Notes: generated by a model not told the origin, from the sequence alone. DNA of 64,000 nt from Candidatus Pelagibacter sp. (GCA_028139285.1 JAOINI010000001.1:106733-170732), one strand, 5' to 3'; shown: positions 8,307 to 16,915, counted from the first letter of the stretch. Translations and numbers: made by a program.

Positions 8307-9217
8307 ATTGGATAACAAAATTTATCAAACCAAAAATAAGTTCCTTGTTTAAAAAGAGGTCGTCAAAAGTTGAAGAAAATCTTTGGACTACTTGTAGCTG
8401 TAAAAACTTAATTTATAAAGAAGATATGGACTCCAATCAAAAGGTTTGCCCTAAATGTGGAGAACATCACAAACTTACTTGCAAAGAAAGATTTGAAATT
8501 TTTTTTGATAACAAAGAATTTGAATTAATTGAAACTCCTCTTCCAAAAGATGATCCTTTAAATTTTGTAGATAAGAAAAAATATACAGATCGTTTAAAAA
8601 CAGCTCGTGAATTGACTGGTCAAGATGACGCTGTGCTGATTGCTAAAGGTAAAGTTCAAGGGATTGATGTAGTAACAGGAGCACAAGACTTTAGATTTAT
8701 AGGAGGGTCGTTTGGGGCCGCATCTGGAGAAGCCTTTATTGCTGGGGCGCAACATGCTATTGAAAATAATTTTCCATATATATTTTTTAGCTGCTCGGGA
8801 GGGCAAAGAATGCATGAAAGTTCGATAGCATTAATGCAAATGTCAAGAACTGCATTAGCTGTAAATGAGTTAAAGAAAAAAAATATTCCTTTCATTGTTA
8901 TTTTGACAAATCCAACAACAGGAGGAGTAACCGCTTCATGGGCGATGTTGGGGGATATTTTAATTAGTGAACCAAAAAGTGTAATTGGTTTTGCTGGACG
9001 TAGGGTAATACAAGATACTGTAAGAGAAACTTTGCCAGATGATTTTCAAACCGCTGAATATGTAAAAGATCATGGTGGATTAGATTTAATTGTAGATAGA
9101 AAGTATTTGAGTTCTACAATAGGTACTTTGTTAAATGTTCTGTTGAAAAAAGCTGAGGCTCAAGCTAAAAAACAGTCTAATGTCACAGTCGATCAGTCTT
9201 TACAATCAGCTAGCTAA
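8303..9217 (+). CDS. accD: Acetyl-CoA carboxylase carboxyltransferase subunit beta
   Basis: With AccA it moves CO2 from biotin-BCCP to acetyl-CoA, making malonyl-CoA. The 304 residues contain an N-terminal zinc ribbon (C31, C33, C49, C52) followed by the crotonase-like domain, with GGSFGAASGE, NPTTGGVTASWAMLGD and GFAGRRVIQ. The first zinc knuckle is CxC rather than the usual CxxC, and the oxyanion-hole motif SASGGARM reads SCSGGQRM. It is encoded between trpA and folC as in other alphaproteobacteria, overlapping trpA by four bases and folC by 38. Confidence 0.92.
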   Translation: MNWITKFIKPKISSLFKKRSSKVEENLWTTCSCKNLIYKEDMDSNQKVCPKCGEHHKLTCKERFEIFFDNKEFELIETPLPKDDPLNFVDKKKYTDRLKTARELTGQDDAVLIAKGKVQGIDVVTGAQDFRFIGGSFGAASGEAFIAGAQHAIENNFPYIFFSCSGGQRMHESSIALMQMSRTALAVNELKKKNIPFIVILTNPTTGGVTASWAMLGDILISEPKSVIGFAGRRVIQDTVRETLPDDFQTAEYVKDHGGLDLIVDRKYLSSTIGTLLNVLLKKAEAQAKKQSNVTVDQSLQSAS

Positions 9218-10442
9218 TCACAATCTATTTAACAAATCTGTTAACTTTGGCCTAAAAAGAATCAAATTGGCCTTAGACTTGTTAGGGCATCCAGAAAAAA
9301 AACTTAAAAATGTAATTTCAGTAATTGGAGAGTCTGGCAAATTTACTACTTTATTTTCTTTAAAATCATTTATCGAGGCTAATAATCAAAAGGTAACAAC
9401 TCATGTTTCGCCTTCACTAAGAGATATAAAGGAAAGATTTTACATGGGTGATAAGTATTTAAGTCATAAAGAAATTAAAAAAACAATAAAACAGCTTGAA
9501 AAATTAAATATTCCTCTAACAGTTTATGAATGTCTTACTTTAGTTTACATTATAAATGCCTCAAAAATAAACGCTGATTATAATATACAAGAAACAGGTG
9601 CTTTATGGAGACTCGACTCTAATAATATAAATGATTTTCCAAGGCTTCAAATTTGCACAAACATAAATAAACAGCACTTAAATTTTTTAAAAAGAAAAAC
9701 TTTGGATGAGATTATTAGAGAAGATGTAGGGTATCTTAGTAATTTTACAAATATTTATATAGGTAAACAGAAGCCATATGTTTTAAAAAAAATTAAGACA
9801 CTTTTAAAAAGTAACAAAAGTAAAATTATATACCCAAACACTTGGAAACTTACTAAAAAGGGTAACTATTACTACTATCAAGATAGAAAATTTGAAATAA
9901 AACTTAATACTAAAAATGTTTATTCTAAAGGAATGTTTGAAAATGTTTGCCTAGCTGTAAAAGTGGCTCTTGACCTTAATATAAATAAGAGAACTATTCA
10001 AAAGACTTTGCCTTCACTCTCTTTTGAGGGACGTTTTCAATACCTTAATGAGGGTAAAATTAAAAAAAAGCTTCATAAAAATGAAATCATTATGATTGAT
10101 GGCGCACATGCTACTACTGACGCACAAAACCTAGCAGAATATTTAAAAAAAATAAAAATTCCTAAATATGGAATTTGGGCTATGACTAAAAATAAAGATC
10201 CAGATTTATTTATAAAACAGCTTAAAGGGGTATTTAAAAAAGTTGTTACAATGCCCATCGAAAATGAGTTCAACTCGGTCTCAGCTAATGAACTTTCTAA
10301 AATAGCAGTCAAAAATAAATTCAAAGTAGAAAAAAGTAATAATTTCACACAAGCATTAAAAAAAATAAGTAGTAAAGAAAAAAAGTTAATTGTTTGCTTT
10401 GGTAGTCTCTATAATTGTGGAAATATTTTAAATAAAAATTAG
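9180..10442 (+). CDS. folC: FolC-family protein (dihydrofolate/folylpolyglutamate synthase), divergent
   Basis: The two-domain Mur-ligase-like architecture, length (420 residues) and position after accD identify it as FolC, which adds glutamate to dihydropteroate and folates. Many diagnostic residues are altered. The P-loop GTNGKGST is GESGKFTT (residues 50-57), TSPHL is VSPSL, and EVGLGGRLDATN is QETGALWRLDSNN. The metal-site EKAGI is EDVGY, so the usually carbamylated Lys is Asp182. The C-terminal DGAHNP is DGAHAT (residue 307 on). It may be a fast-evolving functional enzyme or one with changed substrate; no stop or frameshift is seen. Confidence 0.78.
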   Translation: MSQSISLYNQLANHNLFNKSVNFGLKRIKLALDLLGHPEKKLKNVISVIGESGKFTTLFSLKSFIEANNQKVTTHVSPSLRDIKERFYMGDKYLSHKEIKKTIKQLEKLNIPLTVYECLTLVYIINASKINADYNIQETGALWRLDSNNINDFPRLQICTNINKQHLNFLKRKTLDEIIREDVGYLSNFTNIYIGKQKPYVLKKIKTLLKSNKSKIIYPNTWKLTKKGNYYYYQDRKFEIKLNTKNVYSKGMFENVCLAVKVALDLNINKRTIQKTLPSLSFEGRFQYLNEGKIKKKLHKNEIIMIDGAHATTDAQNLAEYLKKIKIPKYGIWAMTKNKDPDLFIKQLKGVFKKVVTMPIENEFNSVSANELSKIAVKNKFKVEKSNNFTQALKKISSKEKKLIVCFGSLYNCGNILNKN

Positions 10443-10756
10443 ATATGTGGTTTAATAAATTCAAGCATATCTTTTTCGCTTGAAGCACCAACTTTAGTTC
10501 CCAAAAGCTTTCCCTCTTTAAATAAAAGAATTGTAGGTACACCTCTCACTGAATACTTTGTTGGCTCATTAGGCTGACTTTCAATATCGTGATAATAACA
10601 ATCAATCTTATCTGACATGTCATTTGAGATTTTTTCTACTATTGGTTTAAGCTGTTGACAGGGCCCACACCATGAGGCTGAAAATTGGATTAGTGAAAGT
10701 TTACTACCACCTATTTGATCACTAAATTTTTCATCTGTAGAATCTTTGAAAGCCAT
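10439..10756 (-). CDS. trxA: Thioredoxin
   Basis: Small cytoplasmic disulfide reductase of 105 residues with the classic active site SASWCGPCQQLKP and the cis-proline in GVPTILLF. It lies tail to tail with folC and their ends overlap by four bases. In many alphaproteobacteria trxA is the end of the addB-addA-trxA run facing folC. Here trxA is kept but exonuclease I lies upstream instead of addA. Confidence 0.93.
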   Translation of the reverse strand: MAFKDSTDEKFSDQIGGSKLSLIQFSASWCGPCQQLKPIVEKISNDMSDKIDCYYHDIESQPNEPTKYSVRGVPTILLFKEGKLLGTKVGASSEKDMLEFIKPHI

Positions 10757-10790
10757 AACCTTTAATTAAGTATTTTTCATTTTTTGTCAA

Positions 10791-12212
10791 CTATGCAGAT
10801 GAATAATATTTTTCTAAGTCTTCAACGTATGCGTTAATATCATCTAATATTTTTAGTTTTTCTTGTTGGTTTTCTTTTTCAAATTTAGCTCTTAAAGTAT
10901 CAATCTCTGAATAAGTTCTTGGAATTGTATTCCAGTTTTCATTATTAGTGCTTAAAAGTTTTTTTGAAATATCTTTATGAATTAAATTAAAGTCAGATTT
11001 ATTTAAAACCTCAGGTTTTTCCATGTATAGCAGTTTTTTTCCAAAGTACTGTAACCTCTCATCTTTGAATTTAGAAATAACTTGAAGTTTTTTATCCCAG
11101 TCAACACTGTGAAACTCTGGCATTATTTTATTATCTTCTGTTGAAGTAAATTTAGCGTAAATACTTTCCTCATTATATAAATCTTCTTGTGACTTTGTCT
11201 GTTCTTTTTCATCAATTTCAGATCGTTTTACCGAGGAAACCTTTTCCGCAAAATCTTCATTATTTTTTATCATTTTAGCTCTTTCCTCTAATTTTTTTAT
11301 ACCAATAAGTTTGTACTCATCAAATTGATTTCCATAAGATGGGTTCATAATAACTGGATGTTTATTGTGTCTAACAGTTCTGATGAATTTTGGTTGTTTT
11401 TTCATGGCTAGAGTTAATTCTTTAATTGGCATATCCAAATATGGAGAGGGATCGTGTCTCAAATCAAAACATAATGGCCATTGATATTGAGGATGCTGAC
11501 AAATAAAAGTTTGAACATATGGTCTGCTTCTTCCATAAAAATATTCATTCGTACAAAAAAGTAATTCTTTTTTAATTAATTCTAAAGATTGATTTTTATC
11601 CATAGTTAACATACTTGCTTTCCAAACATTTGGGGCTTTTTTAGAAATTAATTTTGCTATTCCAATGGTTGCTATCACATCACCGATTGCACTATGTGCA
11701 TCTCCATGCTCAATTCCATTTAAAGGTGCCATTTGATCTAATTTGTAAACATCATTCCCTTTTTCGTTTACAGAATTTTTAAGTGTATTTGGGTAATACA
11801 AGTTAGCTGCTCTTGCCAAACTTAAGATGTCTCCTCTAGTATTTCCGTTTGTGCTGGTAATGTAAGGATATTCTAACGTTTGAAACAAAGTACACCTTAA
11901 AAATTCCTCATCAAACTCAATACTATTAAACCCAATATAAGTAGCCTTTCCCCATCTTTTAAGTGTTTCAACAAACTGCCTAATCATTTCATAATGAGAA
12001 AGGTTGGATTTTTTTAGCATTGAGGGTGAGGTCTTGTTCACGATTAGCGCCATAGCTTCCGGAATTATTCCAGGACTTAATCTACATCTAGCATCAAAAC
12101 GATCAAGTTCATCTAAATTGTCATTAGTTAATACAGCACCTATTTGAATTATTTGCCCCCAATATTTATTAGATGAACTGGTCTCAAAATCGTAAAAGAC
12201 AAAGTTAGACAT
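10791..12212 (-). CDS. sbcB: Exodeoxyribonuclease I
   Basis: Processive 3'-5' exonuclease on single-stranded DNA, active in recombination and mismatch repair. The 473-residue length matches ExoI. The DEDD exonuclease core is visible: ExoI in FYDFETSS (Asp8, Glu10), ExoII in IGFNSIEFDEEF, and ExoIII around GIEHGDAHSAIGDVIAT. The C-terminal half has the SH3-like and helical segments of SbcB (RPYVQTF, CFDLRHDPSPYL). It lies ten bases downstream of rmuC, suggesting a DNA-maintenance pair. ExoI is best known from gammaproteobacteria. Confidence 0.9.
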   Translation of the reverse strand: MSNFVFYDFETSSSNKYWGQIIQIGAVLTNDNLDELDRFDARCRLSPGIIPEAMALIVNKTSPSMLKKSNLSHYEMIRQFVETLKRWGKATYIGFNSIEFDEEFLRCTLFQTLEYPYITSTNGNTRGDILSLARAANLYYPNTLKNSVNEKGNDVYKLDQMAPLNGIEHGDAHSAIGDVIATIGIAKLISKKAPNVWKASMLTMDKNQSLELIKKELLFCTNEYFYGRSRPYVQTFICQHPQYQWPLCFDLRHDPSPYLDMPIKELTLAMKKQPKFIRTVRHNKHPVIMNPSYGNQFDEYKLIGIKKLEERAKMIKNNEDFAEKVSSVKRSEIDEKEQTKSQEDLYNEESIYAKFTSTEDNKIMPEFHSVDWDKKLQVISKFKDERLQYFGKKLLYMEKPEVLNKSDFNLIHKDISKKLLSTNNENWNTIPRTYSEIDTLRAKFEKENQQEKLKILDDINAYVEDLEKYYSSA

Positions 12213-12221
12213 AATTTATTT

Positions 12222-13250
12222 TTACTTTAGAACTTTTATCTTTTCTGGATTTTCTTTCAAGGTATCTGTTACTTGCTCTGGATCTTTTATATTCCCAAGC
12301 GTATTCATTATGGATCTAGCATCCCTTCCAAAACCATCGGTTGCAGTAAGTGCTTGCTCCAATTTCTTTCTTAGATCTTTAATCCCATCAAAATGTTTTT
12401 CAAACCTAGAGTTTATATTTCTTAAATCACTATAGATTTGAGTTGCATGTTGTTGAACTTTAAGTGTCTGAAATCCTAAATGATAAGATTGTAACAAAGC
12501 AGACAAAGTATTAGGGCCAGAAACTGTTACTTTATATTTTGTTCTAAGTTCTTGTAATAATAATTCTTTTGTTTTTGGATCTCTATAGCTTGAAAGTTCA
12601 GAAAATAATCCTTCAGTTGGAACGTAAATAATTGCAAAATCCGTGCTTTTAGGTGGAGCTATATATTTTGAATTTACTGTTTTAGCTTTTAATCTAAATG
12701 CAGCAGCTAAATCTTTTCTTGCCTCTGCTTGTGCCTCTTTATTATTGGCGTTGTACGCGTCATCAATTGCTTTATATTTCTCAACTGGCCAATGACTATC
12801 GATTGGTAATAAAACATCTTGAAGCTTAATAGCAAATTCAACTGTTTCAGATGTATCATCCTTCATTTTTGCGTTAGCAATAAATTGAGATGCTGGAAGT
12901 AAGTCTTTAAGAAGGGCGCCTAATCCAAATTCTGCAAGCGTCCCGTAAGTTTTTACCCCACTTAAAATTCTACTAAAATTATCTTGGCTTTTATTAAGCT
13001 CACTTACTTGTTGGTTAAAAACTGAGACTTTTTCATCAACTTTAGTTAAAGCTCCTGTCATATCTTTAGCTATTTCTTTGCTCATAGAACCAAAAGATTG
13101 ACCGAAGGTTTCTTTAAATGAGTTAAATTCATCTTTAAAGGCCTGTTCTGGATTTATTTGTTTTTCAGGCTTGTTTCTAACTAAAAAGAAGATAACTCCA
13201 AGATTAAGAATAACTAAGAATACTACTAAAATTATGATTAACGAATCCAT
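12222..13250 (-). CDS. rmuC: DNA recombination protein RmuC
   Basis: RmuC-family proteins limit certain DNA rearrangements and carry a PD-(D/E)xK-like nuclease core. The 342 residues begin with one membrane segment (about residues 3-24, IIILVVFLVILNLGVIFFLV), then a coiled coil, then the conserved core with LLPASQF, PIDSHWPVEKY, PKSTDFAIIYVPTEGLFSE and VSGPNTLSALLQSY. The membrane anchor suggests action at the inner membrane. It overlaps nothing and is spaced normally upstream of sbcB. Confidence 0.92.
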   Translation of the reverse strand: MDSLIIILVVFLVILNLGVIFFLVRNKPEKQINPEQAFKDEFNSFKETFGQSFGSMSKEIAKDMTGALTKVDEKVSVFNQQVSELNKSQDNFSRILSGVKTYGTLAEFGLGALLKDLLPASQFIANAKMKDDTSETVEFAIKLQDVLLPIDSHWPVEKYKAIDDAYNANNKEAQAEARKDLAAAFRLKAKTVNSKYIAPPKSTDFAIIYVPTEGLFSELSSYRDPKTKELLLQELRTKYKVTVSGPNTLSALLQSYHLGFQTLKVQQHATQIYSDLRNINSRFEKHFDGIKDLRKKLEQALTATDGFGRDARSIMNTLGNIKDPEQVTDTLKENPEKIKVLK

Positions 13251-13266
13251 AAATTAATATACCACA

Positions 13267-14217
13267 TTAAGAATAAATATATTTCAAAATATTTTTTGCT
13301 GGCAAAGTTCTTCTTATCCAGTTACTTGGAATACTTTTTGGTTTTAGCGCTGCGAAATACGCTCCAACAAAATTTGCTCTTGAACAATTGCAACCACCAG
13401 CTTTAATCGTTTTTGTAATAGCAGATTTATAGCTGTTGGATGTTATAATCGCATGAATTGATCCCATAAATGTACCTGGATAACTACAAGCTTTTCCAAA
13501 TTTTCTTACTGTTTTAATGTGATTTTGGTTTTTTAATCTTATAACTTTTTTAATATTTGTAATTACGTCTTTGAAATATTTATTTTTTTTGTATTTTTTA
13601 ACAAATGACTGAACAGGATTTCTATCTTTTTTACTAGCTAAATCTATAATCTTTAATTTAGATAAAGCGTATTTTTCATTTATTCTTGAATTAGCTACAG
13701 ATTTAACAACTTTTTTAAGTTCTTTTTCTCTATCATTAAATAGAAAATAAGGCAGAGCAGCACAATAACCGTCGGACTCGTTTACTTTGGTACCACCAGT
13801 AATATTTTTCTTAGATTTAATATTTTGAATAGTCTCTAAGATATTCTGATGGATCCAGGGGCCATTCATGGGTTTTTTCCACTTAACTTTCTTATATTTT
13901 TTTCTTAATTTTAAATTTTTCCAATAACTTGAACCTGGACCAAAGTTTTTAATTAAATTTTTTTTGAAATTATCAAGAACATCTGATTTTTTCTTTGAAG
14001 AAAGCAAAGTCTTAAACATTACCTGTCCAACATCATTATATCCTGAGACATTTCCAGTTTTAATATTGTAAAAAGGACTTCTGTTTTTTTTTAGAAAAGC
14101 TATTTCTTTTTTTCCCTTAATATATTTCTTCAACTTTTTTGGATCGTATACCCAATGTAGAGGTCTAGTCGCTGCGTCAGCAACTGTTGCACCTAAAAAA
14201 ATATATAAATTATCCAT
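13267..14217 (-). CDS. ADP-ribosylglycohydrolase-like protein (J1-crystallin type)
   Basis: The N-terminal GATVADAATRPLHWVYD matches the J1-crystallin-type branch of the ADP-ribosylglycohydrolase superfamily, and GGCNCSRANFVGAYFAA near the C-terminus matches its second metal-binding segment. It may remove ADP-ribose from proteins or small molecules, but the substrate of this branch is poorly known. At 316 residues it is family length, with an unusually Lys-rich middle. Two Cys (GGCNC) replace the more usual Asp-Asn in the metal motif. It overlaps rlmN by eight bases. Confidence 0.7.
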   Translation of the reverse strand: MDNLYIFLGATVADAATRPLHWVYDPKKLKKYIKGKKEIAFLKKNRSPFYNIKTGNVSGYNDVGQVMFKTLLSSKKKSDVLDNFKKNLIKNFGPGSSYWKNLKLRKKYKKVKWKKPMNGPWIHQNILETIQNIKSKKNITGGTKVNESDGYCAALPYFLFNDREKELKKVVKSVANSRINEKYALSKLKIIDLASKKDRNPVQSFVKKYKKNKYFKDVITNIKKVIRLKNQNHIKTVRKFGKACSYPGTFMGSIHAIITSNSYKSAITKTIKAGGCNCSRANFVGAYFAALKPKSIPSNWIRRTLPAKNILKYIYS

Positions 14218-15301
14218 TAAGTATAGCTTTACTATTAGCTAGAGATCCACAAGATGCATTTATGTCCCTACCTCTACTTCTTCTAAATAGAGATAGAAAA
14301 CCTGCATCTTGAATTGTCTTAGAAAACTTATCAATATTTTCTTGAGTTGCTGGTTTAAAATCTTTATTTGATAAAGGATTAAACTCAATCAAATTTAATT
14401 TCGAAGGAACTTTTTTCATAATCTTTATTAGTTCTTTAGCATGTTCATCTGTTAAATTCTCATCTAAACATATCCACTCAATAAAAATAGGTAATTTTGT
14501 TTTTTCATAATATTTTTTTAGTTTCGGTAATAATGAATTAATTGAATATTTATCATTTATTGGCATTAATTCTGATCTGTGTTTTGGTAAAGAACTATGT
14601 AGACTCCATGCAAGATAGACATCTAACTCATTTGCAGCCCACTCTATTGCATCTAAATTGTCTTTTTTAGTTCCTACTCCTACTGTACTTACTGTAATTC
14701 TAGTTCTTCCGTACTCCAAGCCATCTTTATTTTTTGAATTGTCTATAGCAACTTTCACATTATCTAAATTCAGAAAAGGCGAACCTTCACCCATCAATAC
14801 TTGATTAGTTATTTTTTTCTGTGTTGACCAATCATTAATATAATCTTTGCTTAAAATTATTTGCGAAATTATTTCTCCTGGTGATAAGTTCCTTACTAAT
14901 TTTTTTGAAATTTGAGCTGTTGCACAAAATTCGCAAGAGAGATAACAGCCCACTGATACAGATAAACAAATTGTATATCTACTTTGAGATTTATCCGGAA
15001 TAAGAACTGTCTCAACATTTCGTTTATCTTTAAGCTCTAAAAGAAATTTTATAGTTCCGTCCTTAGATTTTTGAACATCTATAATTTTTGGTTTTTCTAG
15101 ACTAATTAGATCTTTGATTTTGTTTCTAAGTTCAGCTCCAAATGTTGTAAGCTCATCAAAACTTTTAATATTTTTTTTATAAACTGCATTAAAAAGTTGT
15201 TGAGACCTCATCTTTGCTTTTTTTGGCTCAACTTCTCCTTTTTCAATTAAAAAAGCTTTTAGTTGATCAAAATTAAGATCATAAAAATTTTGTTTTTCCA
15301 T
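14210..15301 (-). CDS. rlmN: 23S rRNA (adenine2503-C2)-methyltransferase RlmN
   Basis: Radical-SAM enzyme that methylates C2 of A2503 in 23S rRNA and A37 of some tRNAs. The 363 residues contain the cluster-binding CYLSCEFCATAQ (CxxxCxxC), LMGEGSPFLN in place of the usual GMGEPLxN, the SAM-ribose segment SLHS and the C-terminal catalytic Cys in INASCGSL. Length is normal. It sits upstream of the ADP-ribosylglycohydrolase-like gene with an eight-base overlap. Confidence 0.95.
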   Translation of the reverse strand: MEKQNFYDLNFDQLKAFLIEKGEVEPKKAKMRSQQLFNAVYKKNIKSFDELTTFGAELRNKIKDLISLEKPKIIDVQKSKDGTIKFLLELKDKRNVETVLIPDKSQSRYTICLSVSVGCYLSCEFCATAQISKKLVRNLSPGEIISQIILSKDYINDWSTQKKITNQVLMGEGSPFLNLDNVKVAIDNSKNKDGLEYGRTRITVSTVGVGTKKDNLDAIEWAANELDVYLAWSLHSSLPKHRSELMPINDKYSINSLLPKLKKYYEKTKLPIFIEWICLDENLTDEHAKELIKIMKKVPSKLNLIEFNPLSNKDFKPATQENIDKFSKTIQDAGFLSLFRRSRGRDINASCGSLANSKAILNG

Positions 15302-15323
15302 TTAGAGAATATTAAAGGCTTGA

Positions 15324-15345
15324 GTGGGGATTTTAAAGTCCCCAC
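15324..15345 (-). terminator. Hairpin between a small gene and rlmN, possible terminator
   Basis: GTGGGGA and TCCCCAC form a perfect 7-bp stem around an 8-base loop. It lies just downstream of the 63-residue minus-strand gene and upstream of rlmN. The sequence after the stem on the minus strand is only weakly T-rich, so termination may be partial. Confidence 0.5.
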
Positions 15346-15356
15346 CCTATAAAAGT

Positions 15357-15548
15357 TTAAAGCTGATTTTTATCGGTTTTTAGATGCTTCAAAATTTTTC
15401 CGGAATTTTTTCCGTTTTTAACCAAATAACCAGCCGTTCCATTTGCGTTAGCCTCGGGGGCTTTTTGGTTTTTACTTAACTGCATTGAGAGTTTCTGCTC
15501 AGCTTTTTTAACGGCAGAATTTCCATACAGTTTGCTAAATCTATTCAT
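15357..15548 (-). CDS. Small basic hypothetical protein (63 aa)
   Basis: I do not recognise this family. The ATG at 15548 is preceded at good spacing by AAAGGAG, while the further upstream ATG at 15563 overlaps that ribosome-binding site, so 15548 is preferred. The product is polar and Lys/Asn-rich (MNRFSKLYGNS at the start) with no membrane segment or signal peptide. The strong Shine-Dalgarno, unusual for this window, and a structured region upstream suggest a well-expressed small protein. A hairpin follows the stop. Confidence 0.6.
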   Translation of the reverse strand: MNRFSKLYGNSAVKKAEQKLSMQLSKNQKAPEANANGTAGYLVKNGKNSGKILKHLKTDKNQL

Positions 15549-15593
15549 AGCAACTCCTTTCATTTCTACCGACTTTGCAACCCTTTATAGGTC

Positions 15594-15635
15594 CGGCATG
15601 TCGAATGCCGAGTCTTTTTTCCCATGACAGATGGG
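15594..15635. other. Two tandem hairpins in an intergenic region
   Basis: CGGCAT/ATGCCG (15594-15599 with 15605-15610, loop GTCGA) is followed by a T6 run and then CCCAT/ATGGG (15621-15625 with 15631-15635, loop GACAG). Read on the minus strand they form a leader about 45 bases upstream of the 63-residue gene. Read on the plus strand the first hairpin plus T-run looks like a terminator, but no plus-strand gene ends here. Function unknown. Confidence 0.5.
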
Positions 15636-15669
15636 TAAGTAAACTTTAATATAAGGTTTATATTTGTCA

Positions 15670-15825
15670 ATGGATAATAAGCTTTTAGGTGTAATCATTA
15701 TAGGTTTTGGTCTATTAGTTCTTTTTAGCGAACAAGAATATTCTTGGGTTATATCAGCCATTGCGGTGGGGATAGGTTCGGGATTTCTAATACGAAAAAA
15801 TGAAAAAAATGATATAGAAAAATAA
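15670..15825 (+). CDS. Small two-helix membrane protein (51 aa)
   Basis: An open frame from the ATG at 15670 to the TAA at 15823-15825 ends two bases before the next gene. The 51 residues contain two hydrophobic stretches (LLGVIIIGFGLLVLF at 5-19 and WVISAIAVGIGSGFLI at 26-41) separated by a short acidic turn and ending in a charged Lys-rich tail. This is typical of a genuine small membrane protein. No family recognised; no strong ribosome-binding site. Confidence 0.55.
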   Translation: MDNKLLGVIIIGFGLLVLFSEQEYSWVISAIAVGIGSGFLIRKNEKNDIEK

Positions 15826-15827
15826 AG

Positions 15828-16406
15828 ATGTCTAAAAAAATTTTTATTGTTTACGGCCATCATAATATAAAAAAATCATTTAATGCTTCTGTGAGAGATA
15901 CCTTTATCCAAGAAGCAAAAAAGTTAGGTCATCAAGTTGATTTAATTAATTTACACGAAGAAAAACCAATTCCTTTTTTTGATGGTTCCGGTCCTAATGA
16001 TCAAATTTTAGATTATAGAAAAAGATTAGAGGCAAGTGATGTATTATTTATGATTTCACCCTGTTACAATCTTAGAGCGACTGCAATTTTAGAAAATTGG
16101 ATTGATTTAACTTTAGCTCCTAAATGGTTTTTCTCGTTTAAAAGACTTGTCGGTAATTGGGGTTATCCTGTTGCAGGCGCGATGAAAGGTAGAAAAGCCA
16201 TAATGTCGATGTCTTACGGTGGAAATTGGTTTTCAATTCAAACCTGGTTTCAAAATATTCCATTTAGGAGAATTAAAGCAGGAGTTCTAAAGCTTGGTGG
16301 AATGGAAACAACCTACATAAGATTTTATGAGGTTTTACCAGGTATGACACAAGAAAAATTTAATTCACATATGCAAAAAGTAAGAAAACTAGTGCGAAAT
16401 TTATAA
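15828..16406 (+). CDS. Flavodoxin-fold NAD(P)H-quinone oxidoreductase
   Basis: The 192 residues show the flavodoxin-like KefF/MdaB pattern: a first beta strand with the FMN-phosphate loop (YGHHNIKKSFN, residues 9-19), the SDVLFMISPCYN strand and the downstream ATAILENWIDLTLAPKWFF segment, which matches the family's PaxLKgWiDRvf. FMN-dependent two-electron reduction of quinones or similar electrophiles is expected. It begins two bases after the small membrane protein, suggesting co-transcription. Confidence 0.8.
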   Translation: MSKKIFIVYGHHNIKKSFNASVRDTFIQEAKKLGHQVDLINLHEEKPIPFFDGSGPNDQILDYRKRLEASDVLFMISPCYNLRATAILENWIDLTLAPKWFFSFKRLVGNWGYPVAGAMKGRKAIMSMSYGGNWFSIQTWFQNIPFRRIKAGVLKLGGMETTYIRFYEVLPGMTQEKFNSHMQKVRKLVRNL

Positions 16407-16444
16407 TAATTTAAATTTCAATTTAAAAAGTATATAAGGCATTT

Positions 16445-16891
16445 ATGGAAAATTTTAAAAATTGGATGACTGAAGCAGCTAACATCATGTTTGATGATAG
16501 TAAAAATGACTTAAGAAGCTTACCAAAGTCTGTAAGACTTCAAATTTTAATTGTTTTGTCATTTGTTTGGTCGACTGTATTTAGTCTATATGTATTTAGT
16601 GTAACCTCTTTTATCTTTGGTTGGGCTGGAGTAGTTATGGCGCATATTGGATTAATAATAGCAGTTTACTTAACATTTAAATTTTTTCATAAAAAACAAG
16701 AACAGCCGGTCAGTGTTTTTCAATCTGGAAATTATAATCCTGCAAAAATATTCGCTGTCTTTTTTATTGTTTTTTTTATCTTTATTTTTACTAAGGGAAT
16801 TGATGTTCTTACAAGAACCAATAGCTACGAAACACCTTACTCTGGTCCTGAAACTACTACTGAAGAAAGAATCAAAAGATTTGTAAAATAG
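16445..16891 (+). CDS. Hypothetical inner-membrane protein, three predicted helices
   Basis: The 148 residues have an amphipathic N-terminus, three hydrophobic segments (about residues 33-55, 57-79 and 99-118) and a polar C-terminal tail with Thr/Glu-rich TTTEERIKR. No domain is recognised. It lies 38 bases after the flavodoxin-fold gene and 24 bases before the FAH-family gene on the same strand. Codon use resembles its neighbours. Confidence 0.7.
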   Translation: MENFKNWMTEAANIMFDDSKNDLRSLPKSVRLQILIVLSFVWSTVFSLYVFSVTSFIFGWAGVVMAHIGLIIAVYLTFKFFHKKQEQPVSVFQSGNYNPAKIFAVFFIVFFIFIFTKGIDVLTRTNSYETPYSGPETTTEERIKRFVK

Positions 16892-16915
16892 CTATTTCAA
16901 GACTAAAATTCATTA

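Noticed and set aside
15585..15863. 92-codon minus-strand ORF
   Set aside because: It is antisense to the 51-residue membrane protein and the start of the oxidoreductase gene, spans the hairpins and shows no domain.
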